Shown: positions 1 through 5,065 of the stretch, in pieces | Numbering within the stretch: position 1 is the first letter of the stretch | How the letters are laid out: every line of letters starts with the position of its first letter | Assembly (NCBI GenBank): GCA_041493205.1 | Contig: JBGPYM010000226.1 | Span: 1-5,065, forward strand | Reading direction: 5' to 3' | DNA length: 5,065 bases | Origin: JBGPYM01 sp041493205 | GTDB taxonomy: Bacteria > Bacteroidota > Ignavibacteria > UBA10030 > UBA6906 | The notes under the pieces: generated by a model | Database searches by the model: none | Told to the model about the DNA's origin: nothing | The model's input: only the letters and a program-made list of their open reading frames with translations | Program-made: the position numbers and the translations under genes

Positions 1-569
1 ATCGACGTCAGCATCGTCCCGTAGGCGGTCTGGTTTGCGATGGAATGGATCCGGGGCATCGCGTTGTACATCGCCGCCTGGTTGATCTCGAACAGGCGGA
101 ACAGGAGCTCGCGCAGCTGGTCGGAGGTCGGGCGGACGTTTTCATAGAAATACTGTTTTGCCTCCGTGACCGCCCCCTGCTTGCTGCGCGCGGTCATGGA
201 GTCGGCAAGCATCACGTAGCGCTGATACGCCAGCTGGATGGAATCGCGCAGCGGTTCCTGCGACGGGAGGGAGACGGATCGGACGGCTTCGTTGTACCAG
301 TGGAAAAAGTAATCACGGTTCTCACTCACGTCGCCTCCCACGGTGGGTTCCTCCCCTTCCGTGGCGAACAGAAGCGCATTGTCCTGCCGCTCCAGGGATT
401 TTACCATGTTTTCGGCGGCGAGAACGCTCTGATAGTTTTCCCGGAGAATCGTCGTGACGCTCGTCCCCAGTCCGTAGAAGTTATAGATGGACCAGAAACT
501 CGCCCCGAGGTTCAGAAGGACCAGCAATGCGAAGGTCCAGACGATTTTGGCGCGAATAGTCTTGATCAT
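1..569 (-). CDS. KinB-type membrane sensor, probably a histidine kinase (N-terminal part, cut by window edge)
   Basis: The gene runs off the left edge, so only the first 189 residues are visible, and no kinase domain can be seen. It starts MIKTIRAKIVWTFALLVLLN, with one membrane segment at about residues 9-29. A long, mostly helical extracytoplasmic region follows, including AAENMVKSLERQDNA at about 51-65. That pattern is what I know from KinB-like sensor domains, a four-helix ligand-binding fold, in sensor kinases that continue with a second membrane segment, HAMP, often PAS, then HisKA and HATPase_c. Such proteins detect a signal outside the cytoplasmic membrane and phosphorylate a response regulator. 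The ATG at 569 overlaps the stop of the preceding gene by one base (TGATG), and a GGAG at 583-580 lies 10 bases upstream, so the start is firm. It is the third gene of a co-transcribed set. A chemoreceptor-like protein with the same sensor fold is the alternative. Sensor role: fairly sure; kinase output: inferred. Confidence 0.8.
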   Translation of the reverse strand, partial: MIKTIRAKIVWTFALLVLLNLGASFWSIYNFYGLGTSVTTILRENYQSVLAAENMVKSLERQDNALLFATEGEEPTVGGDVSENRDYFFHWYNEAVRSVSLPSQEPLRDSIQLAYQRYVMLADSMTARSKQGAVTEAKQYFYENVRPTSDQLRELLFRLFEINQAAMYNAMPRIHSIANQTAYGTMLTS

Positions 570-1285
570 CAGAACAGCACTCCGAGGTAGAGGCCATGGT
601 TTACCGTGCGGTAATCGAACGTGCCGCCGGTGGACCAGCTTTGCAGCCGGAAGCGGTATCCGGCCGCAATCCCTTCGAGGAGGGGGATACGGCGGAAGAG
701 CGCCGCAACCTCGCCGAGCACCGCCGGCGAAGACGCACTCCGGATTCCGTAACCTTCGAAACTGTAGTGGATGACGCCTTCCACCGCAAGGGACAGATCG
801 AGGTCATCGCCCGCAGACCGGAATTTCAAGCCTGTGCCGATCCCGACACTTCCGACATTGAAATGATCACGGTCGGAGCCGGCCGATTCGGACTTGCTGA
901 AATCGGCGGCGAGCACCACGGGGAGGATAAGCGCGGTTTCGCGTGATCCGGCAAGCGGCACATCGTTGGTGAAGAGCGCGGCGAGAAACAGGGCGGACCG
1001 TGTATGACCCGCCAGATCGTACTGCGCGTAGCCGAAGGTCAGATCCACCGGACCCTGCCGCATCATCACGAACGGCATGAGCCGCTTGTAGTGGATCCGC
1101 AGCGAATCGGGCGCATCATTGCTTGCGCGCGGCGTGAACTCGCGTGCGAACACCCCCCCGGCCACAAACCGCGCAACCGACGGTTCGTACGATCTGCGTT
1201 CGAGGTATTGACCCCGTGCCCCGGCCGCACACAACGCGGCGATCCCGGCCACCATCATGCACGCTCTCATTCTAGTGTTCAGCAC
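569..1285 (-). CDS. Predicted outer-membrane beta-barrel protein, function unknown
   Basis: I do not recognise a family. From the GTG at 1285 the product is 238 residues. The N-terminus reads as a signal peptide: basic n-region (LNTRMR), hydrophobic stretch to about residue 22, and a plausible cleavage after ARG, before Gln. The Cys residues do not sit in a good lipobox. The mature part has no long hydrophobic helix but about eight to ten short stretches of alternating polar and apolar residues (for example FNVGSVGIGTGLKF and FDYRTVNHGLYLGVLF), and it ends in Phe. Alternating strands plus a C-terminal aromatic are the usual marks of a small outer-membrane barrel. GTG is preferred because a perfect AGGAGG (1295-1290) lies 4 bases before it. 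The alternative is the ATG at 1270, one base after the upstream TAG, which would give 233 residues but put the AGGAGG 19 bases away. Its place between a CorC-like protein and a sensor suggests an envelope role, which is inference only. The open frame continues upstream to 1630 inside the neighbouring gene, but that part is not coding. Confidence 0.75.
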   Translation of the reverse strand: MLNTRMRACMMVAGIAALCAAGARGQYLERRSYEPSVARFVAGGVFAREFTPRASNDAPDSLRIHYKRLMPFVMMRQGPVDLTFGYAQYDLAGHTRSALFLAALFTNDVPLAGSRETALILPVVLAADFSKSESAGSDRDHFNVGSVGIGTGLKFRSAGDDLDLSLAVEGVIHYSFEGYGIRSASSPAVLGEVAALFRRIPLLEGIAAGYRFRLQSWSTGGTFDYRTVNHGLYLGVLF

Positions 1286-2576
1286 CGTTCCTCCTGAGCC
1301 GCAGAGTTTTGATCCGTCGTTTCTCCACCGCCTCCACCGTTCCGGTCCATGCGGCAAACCTGAGCTGCGTCCCCTTGTCGGGGACGCGTCCGAGCAGGTG
1401 GATGGCGTACCCGCTGACCGTGACCACATCCTTCGAATCCGGCTCGATGTCGAACATCCGCGCGAATTCGTGCAGGGGCATCGATCCATCCACCAGGTAC
1501 TCGTTGTCGCTGATCTTCTGGACCGGAAGCTGCTCCACATCGAACTCGTCCCGGATGTCGCCCACGAGTTCTTCGAGCACGTTTTCCAGCGTGACGAGTC
1601 CTGCCGTTCCCCCGTACTCGTCCACCGCAATCGCCATGAGGACGCGCTTGGCCAGAAACATGTTCAGAGTCCGTTCGAGCGGCAGCGTCTCGGGGAGGAA
1701 AAGCATCTCCCTCTTGATTTCCAGGAGGCGCGTCCCTTCCCCCCGCTCCCCCTTAAGCCGGAACAGGTCCTTCAGATGGATCATCCCGAGCACATGATCC
1801 AGATCCCGCTCGCACAGCGGGTAGCGCGTGAACTGGTTGTCCAGGGCGAGTGCGACGTTTTCCTCGAGGCTTTTCTCGGTGGACAGGAACACCACGGACG
1901 TGCGCGGCACCATCACTTCGCGCACCGTCCTGTTCTGCAGGTCCATTGCATTGAGCAGGATGCTCTTGCCGGTGCTCGAAAATATCTTTCCCTTGCCGAG
2001 CAGCAGGCGGAGTTCTTCCTCCGAATGGGCGATATTTCCTTCGCTGAGGGGTTCCACGCCGACGGCGCGCAGAAAGATGCTCGCCGAGCGGTTCAGCAGC
2101 CAGATGAACGGGCGGAAGATCAGAAAGAACAGCTGGAGCGGTCCCGCGACGATCAGGGCGGTCTGGCGCGCGTGCTGAATGGCGACCGACTTCGGCGCAA
2201 GTTCCCCCAGGACAATATGAAGAAACGTAATGAGACCAAACGCCACGGCGAACGACGTCGTCTGCACGACGGCGGTCCCTGTCACGCCCGCCATGAGGAA
2301 CAGCGGTTCCAGCAACGCCGCCACGAACGGCTCGCCCACCCAGCCGAGGCCGAGGCTCGTGGCGGTAATACCGAGCTGCGTTGCGGAGATGTACCGGTCC
2401 AGATGCGTGATGACGTGCTGCGTGATGCGCGCCCGGCTGTTCCCCTTTTTAAGGAGGGGCTCGATCTGCGTTGCGCGCACTTTGACAATGGCGAATTCGG
2501 CGGCAACGAAGAAACCGTTGAGCAGCACAAGGCCGAACACCCCGAGAATTTTCAGGAATGCGGTAATGATTTCCAT
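1272..2576 (-). CDS. CNNM/CBS-domain membrane protein, HlyC/CorC transporter family
   Basis: This 434-residue protein is full length for the family, with three modules in the usual order. The N-terminal CNNM (DUF21) membrane domain covers about residues 1-200. It carries LLNGFFVAAEFAIVK (18-32), the polar stretch GITATSLGLGWVGEP (69-83) and VLGELAPKSVAIQHA (122-136), with membrane segments near 7-30, 105-125 and 138-165. An acidic SEEELR helix (185-190) links to a CBS pair at about 218-345, including RYPLCERDLDHVLGMIHLKD (251-270) and DEYGGTAGLVTLENVLEEL (319-337). A C-terminal CorC_HlyC domain spans about 352-430. Family members sit in the cytoplasmic membrane and are linked to Mg2+/Co2+ and Na+ transport or efflux; the CBS pair binds adenine nucleotides. 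Older 'hemolysin' names for this family are misleading. The start is fixed by an in-frame stop about 33 bases upstream. No Shine-Dalgarno precedes it. It is the first gene of the operon. The family is certain; the ion is not shown. Confidence 0.95.
   Translation of the reverse strand: MEIITAFLKILGVFGLVLLNGFFVAAEFAIVKVRATQIEPLLKKGNSRARITQHVITHLDRYISATQLGITATSLGLGWVGEPFVAALLEPLFLMAGVTGTAVVQTTSFAVAFGLITFLHIVLGELAPKSVAIQHARQTALIVAGPLQLFFLIFRPFIWLLNRSASIFLRAVGVEPLSEGNIAHSEEELRLLLGKGKIFSSTGKSILLNAMDLQNRTVREVMVPRTSVVFLSTEKSLEENVALALDNQFTRYPLCERDLDHVLGMIHLKDLFRLKGERGEGTRLLEIKREMLFLPETLPLERTLNMFLAKRVLMAIAVDEYGGTAGLVTLENVLEELVGDIRDEFDVEQLPVQKISDNEYLVDGSMPLHEFARMFDIEPDSKDVVTVSGYAIHLLGRVPDKGTQLRFAAWTGTVEAVEKRRIKTLRLRRNGAEH
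1290..1295 (-). promoter_or_regulatory. Shine-Dalgarno AGGAGG for the barrel protein gene
   Basis: A perfect AGGAGG lies inside the last codons of the CNNM/CBS gene, 4 bases upstream of an in-frame GTG (1285-1283) and 19 bases upstream of the in-frame ATG (1270-1268). The spacing favours GTG, or reinitiation at the ATG by ribosomes ending at the nearby TAG (1274-1272). It supports coupled translation of the two genes. Confidence 0.6.
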
Positions 2577-2582
2577 GTCTTT

Positions 2583-2613
2583 ATAAGGTACGGCGCGGGT
2601 AGTGGTAAATCAA
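2583..2613 (-). promoter_or_regulatory. Possible promoter of the minus-strand operon (TTG-N20-TACCTT)
   Basis: Reading towards the CNNM/CBS gene there is a TTG at 2613-2611, then 20 bases, then TACCTTAT at 2590-2583. This resembles the Bacteroidota housekeeping pattern (TTG, 19-21 bases, TAnnTTTG), although the last two positions do not match. Read as a sigma-70 site (TTGATT, 17 bases, TACCTT) the match is weaker. The start codon is only 6 bases past the element, so the transcript would have almost no leader, in keeping with the missing Shine-Dalgarno. It rests on a short motif match only. Confidence 0.25.
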
Positions 2614-2708
2614 GGCGCGAAATCTGGCCCGCTGCGGCTGTTTTCTTTTGCTTCAATTGCGTATTGTTCATGCGCTTCGTTCCCTTGTTGAACTCATTCC
2701 CCTGCCTC

Positions 2709-3581
2709 ATGCGTCTGCCGTTCATTCTGATCACCGTGACGCTCGCACTCCTGACCTCCTGTGCACGCGAGAACAGGACCGAAACCGATCTCGTCACGTT
2801 TCCGCTCCGCGGAGAAGTTGTCGCGCTCGACACCGCGGCGTCGACGGTCATGGTCGCCCATGAAGCGATCCCCAACTTCATGAACGCTATGACCATGCCC
2901 TTCAAAGTGAAGAACAGAACGCTTCTCCGGCCGCTCGCAGTCGGCGACAGCATCGACGCGACCCTTGCGGTGTCACGGACGGAGAGCTGGCTCGAAACAA
3001 TCGCCGTCCGGAGGAAGGGGGAATCCTCCCGCACGCTCACTGCGGGGGAGGTCATCACGGCCCGGGTGTTCAGGACGGGGGAGCCGTTTCCGGACGCCAC
3101 GCTGCTCAATCAGAATGGCGCAACGTTCCGGCTGAGCCGGTTCCGTGGAGAAGTTCTCGCGCTCACATTCATTTATACCCGTTGTCCCCTGCCGGATTTC
3201 TGCATCCGCATGAGCAACCATTTTGCCCGCGTGCAGAAAGCGCTGGCGCAGGACGCCGCCCTGGCGGGGCGGTGGCACCTGATATCCATCAGCTTCGACC
3301 CGAAGTTCGACCGGCCCCCGGCGCTCAAACGGTACGGCGAGGGGTACGGGGCTGATTTTTCGACGTGGGATTTTGCGACGGATCCGGACACGGCGGGAAC
3401 GACGATCCTCAGTCTCGCTGACGGGCTCGGATTGACCTATGCCAGCGAAGAAGGGCTCATCGCGCACAATCTCCGGACCGTCCTGATAGACCGGGAAGGA
3501 ACACTGGTCCGGGTGATCAACGGGAATGAATGGGATCCCGGGGAACTTGCGGAGGAGATTCGAACGCTGGCACGCAAGTAA
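2709..3581 (+). CDS. SCO1/SenC-family copper lipoprotein with N-terminal CusF-like domain
   Basis: The 290-residue product starts with a lipoprotein signal (hydrophobic residues 4-16, lipobox LTSC, Cys18), so it should be anchored outside the cytoplasmic membrane. Residues about 30-105 match the small copper-binding CusF-like fold, with His51, Met58, Met61 and Met63 in HEAIPNFMNAMTMPF as likely ligands. Residues about 120-288 form a thioredoxin-like SCO domain: TFIYTRCPLPDFC (153-165) with Cys159 and Cys165, the ISFDP motif (195-199), and His253 in HNLRTVLIDREG. SCO proteins bind copper through the Cys pair and the late His and deliver it to the CuA site of cytochrome c oxidase, or act as thiol reductases. 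The Cys pair here is spaced CX5C instead of the classical CX3C; I recall this spacing in SCO proteins carrying a CusF-like domain. The ATG at 2709 is chosen because it begins the signal peptide directly. An in-frame ATG at 2670 would add 13 residues. Neither has a Shine-Dalgarno. It stands alone, divergent from the operon, with no oxidase genes in view. Confidence 0.93.
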   Translation: MRLPFILITVTLALLTSCARENRTETDLVTFPLRGEVVALDTAASTVMVAHEAIPNFMNAMTMPFKVKNRTLLRPLAVGDSIDATLAVSRTESWLETIAVRRKGESSRTLTAGEVITARVFRTGEPFPDATLLNQNGATFRLSRFRGEVLALTFIYTRCPLPDFCIRMSNHFARVQKALAQDAALAGRWHLISISFDPKFDRPPALKRYGEGYGADFSTWDFATDPDTAGTTILSLADGLGLTYASEEGLIAHNLRTVLIDREGTLVRVINGNEWDPGELAEEIRTLARK

Positions 3582-3606
3582 CAGAGGGTCACAGCCGGGG
3601 GAGGCC

Positions 3607-5065
3607 TCACTTCGCCCGCTTGCCACCTGCCTGCTCACACACAAAGATGCGGTAACCTCTCCCCTCGAGCTCGAGCGCCAGGGGAAGCCCGGCCTCGAAC
3701 GTGACGCGTGTGCCGGAAAAGAATTCCGTCACCCTCACATTCTTCTCCCCGGGAAACAGCCGATCAAACGGCAGTTGCAGCACGGCATGCTGCGGTCCCG
3801 CGGCGAAATTCATCACGATGAGAAGCTTATCGCTGCCGGCCACGCGCGCGAACGCATAGACGTCATGCTCGGGCTCCGACGGAATCCGGAGGAGGTCTCC
3901 CCGGGAGAGGGCCTTGTGTTCCCTCCGGAGCGCGAAGAGCGATTTCCAGAGATCTCCCATCGCCCGCGGCCGTTTCCAATCGACGCCCACCTTTTCGAAG
4001 AGGCTGAGTTTCCGGTCATTGGCAACCTCTTCCCCCGTGTACATCATCGGGACTCCCGGCAGGGTGTTCACCAGGACCGTTCCAAGCTTCAGGCCTTCGA
4101 CGCCGAATTTGTTCACGGCCGGAGCATCCCATGCGTTCTTGTCATGATTGGTGGTGAACCGCATCCGGAGCGCGCCCGTCGGAAACTGCAGCCGTTCGTT
4201 CTTCAGGATCTGATCAATGAGCGCGACCGGGCGGTCGCCGTCAAGAAGGGGAAGCAGGGCGTCGTAGATGTTCCAGGAGTACGTGAGATCGAATGCGTGC
4301 GCATGGTGTTCCGGGATGGAGCCTTCGGAGAGCATCATGACGGGCTTGATGCGGTTCAGCTGGGTCCGCGCCTCCTCCCAGAAGTCGGTCGGCACCAGTT
4401 CCGCCACGTCGCACCGGAAGCCGTCGATGCCGATGTCTTTCACCCACCATCGCATCATGTCGATCATGGAGCGGCGGAGGCCCACCATGCCGTAATCAAG
4501 ATCGGCGACATCGGACCAGTCGGCGTTGGGGGGGATGATGGCGCCGTGCGCGTCTTTCGTGAACCATTCGGGATGCTCGATGATCAGCTTGCTGTCCCAT
4601 GCGGTGTGATTCGCAACGAGATCGAGGATCAGCCTCATGCCGTGTCTCTTGACCGCAGTGAGGAGATGCTTGAAGTCCGCCATCGTGCCGTACGCAGGAT
4701 CGATGCCGTAATAGTCCCGGACGGCATAGGGGCTCCCGAGGGTTCCCTTCCTGTTTTTCACCCCCACGGGATGGATGGGAAGCAGCCACACCACCGAGAC
4801 GCCGAGATCCTTCAGTTCCGGCAGTCGTTTCTCGAGCCCCGCAAACGTCCCTTCGGGCGAGCATGAACGGAGGTAGGCGCTGTAAATCGTCGCATCCCTT
4901 ACCCAGTCGGCGCTCTTGAGCGCGGGAGTGCCGTAGAACGGGCTCATGAGCAGCTCGTCCATCGCGTGCGTGGGAATCACCGTCACCGGTGCATAGATGC
5001 CCCCTCCCCCCGCGTAGTCCTTCACAAGCACGGCAACGCTGTTTACGCCCACCCGCACCGCTGCG
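3607..5065 (-). CDS. GH13 alpha-amylase-family glycoside hydrolase (5' end outside window)
   Basis: Residues are counted from the GTG at 5058, which is probably internal: the frame stays open to the edge and the first visible residues resemble the end of a domain. About residues 50-385 form the GH13 (beta/alpha)8 barrel. All four conserved regions are present: DLVANH (146-151), GFRCD with the nucleophile Asp217, SEG with the acid/base Glu245, and NHD (304-306) with the transition-state Asp306. The stretch from about 395 to 476 is the C-terminal beta-sandwich. The enzyme should hydrolyse or transfer alpha-1,4 or related glucosidic bonds in starch, glycogen or maltodextrins; the exact specificity cannot be read here. 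Residues 1-30 (GVNSVAVLVKDYAGGGG and onwards) look like the last strands of an Ig-like domain, which would make the protein multidomain and perhaps exported, but the signal region is not visible. It converges on the SCO gene with a 25-base gap. Family and catalysis are certain; start and location are unknown. Confidence 0.94.
   Translation of the reverse strand, partial: AAVRVGVNSVAVLVKDYAGGGGIYAPVTVIPTHAMDELLMSPFYGTPALKSADWVRDATIYSAYLRSCSPEGTFAGLEKRLPELKDLGVSVVWLLPIHPVGVKNRKGTLGSPYAVRDYYGIDPAYGTMADFKHLLTAVKRHGMRLILDLVANHTAWDSKLIIEHPEWFTKDAHGAIIPPNADWSDVADLDYGMVGLRRSMIDMMRWWVKDIGIDGFRCDVAELVPTDFWEEARTQLNRIKPVMMLSEGSIPEHHAHAFDLTYSWNIYDALLPLLDGDRPVALIDQILKNERLQFPTGALRMRFTTNHDKNAWDAPAVNKFGVEGLKLGTVLVNTLPGVPMMYTGEEVANDRKLSLFEKVGVDWKRPRAMGDLWKSLFALRREHKALSRGDLLRIPSEPEHDVYAFARVAGSDKLLIVMNFAAGPQHAVLQLPFDRLFPGEKNVRVTEFFSGTRVTFEAGLPLALELEGRGYRIFVCEQAGGKRAK

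Noticed and set aside
45..590. 181-residue plus-strand open frame opposite the sensor gene
   Set aside because: The minus strand encodes a recognisable membrane segment and KinB-type sensor region with a well-placed start; the plus frame has no domain character.
1286..1630. Upstream extension of the barrel protein frame to an ATG at 1630
   Set aside because: It overlaps the CorC_HlyC domain coding region in another frame, is Ser/Arg/Thr-rich without domain character, and would bury the signal peptide inside the protein.
2662..2667. TATTGT as a -10 element for the SCO gene
   Set aside because: No acceptable -35 element lies 16-18 bases upstream (the sequence there is TGTTTT-like), so I do not call a promoter.
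1257..2708. Very long plus-strand open frame running antisense through the whole CNNM/CBS gene and into the SCO gene
   Set aside because: Only the part from 2709 has recognisable domains. The earlier part is Arg/His/Glu-rich, lacks any domain and lies opposite a clearly real gene; long antisense frames are common in GC-rich DNA.
2552..3644. Minus-strand open frames (2552-3109 and 2973-3644) opposite the SCO gene
   Set aside because: They lie antisense to a complete lipoprotein with clear copper-binding and SCO motifs and show no domains of their own.
3526..4866. 446-residue plus-strand open frame opposite the GH13 gene
   Set aside because: The minus strand encodes all four GH13 conserved regions here. 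The plus-strand product is low-complexity in His, Arg and Pro and matches nothing I know.
1..5065. Mobile element, CRISPR array, tRNA/rRNA or defence system
   Set aside because: I saw no transposase or integrase, no direct repeat arrays, no terminal inverted repeats and no tRNA-like cloverleaf; composition looks even across the window.

Overview
The window carries five protein-coding genes and no RNA genes, insertion sequences, CRISPR arrays or integrases that I can see. Base composition is GC-rich (roughly 60% by eye). The gene content points to a Gram-negative, probably respiratory bacterium. Evidence for this is a predicted outer-membrane barrel protein, a lipoprotein-type SCO protein fused to a CusF-like copper domain, and a KinB-type sensor. 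The style of these proteins and one possible TTG-N20-TAnnTT promoter suggest the Bacteroidota/Chlorobiota/Ignavibacteriota (FCB) group. This is inference from protein style, not a placement.

Layout. Positions 1-2576 hold a tight minus-strand operon. It is transcribed from 2576 leftwards: a CorC/HlyC (CNNM + CBS) membrane protein, then a small predicted outer-membrane beta-barrel protein of unknown function, then the N-terminal third of a KinB-type membrane sensor, most likely a histidine kinase, which runs off the left edge. The junctions overlap or nearly touch (a TAG-A-ATG or a 14-base overlap, then TGATG), so the three are probably translationally coupled. A 132-base divergent intergenic region (2577-2708) separates this operon from a plus-strand SCO1/SenC-family copper lipoprotein (2709-3581). 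After a 25-base convergent gap comes a minus-strand GH13 alpha-amylase-family enzyme (3607-5065) whose 5' end lies beyond the right edge.

How the genes fit together. The SCO protein is expected to handle copper for cytochrome oxidase assembly or for thiol redox work outside the cytoplasmic membrane. The GH13 enzyme acts on alpha-glucans and has no obvious link to its neighbours. The minus-strand operon is the only real functional group. It joins a probable divalent-cation transport or sensing protein, an envelope barrel protein and an envelope sensor, so a role in cation or envelope homeostasis is a reasonable guess but is not shown by the sequence. Nothing here is clearly a new defence, mobile or RNA-based system. 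The least explained gene is the barrel protein at 569-1285.
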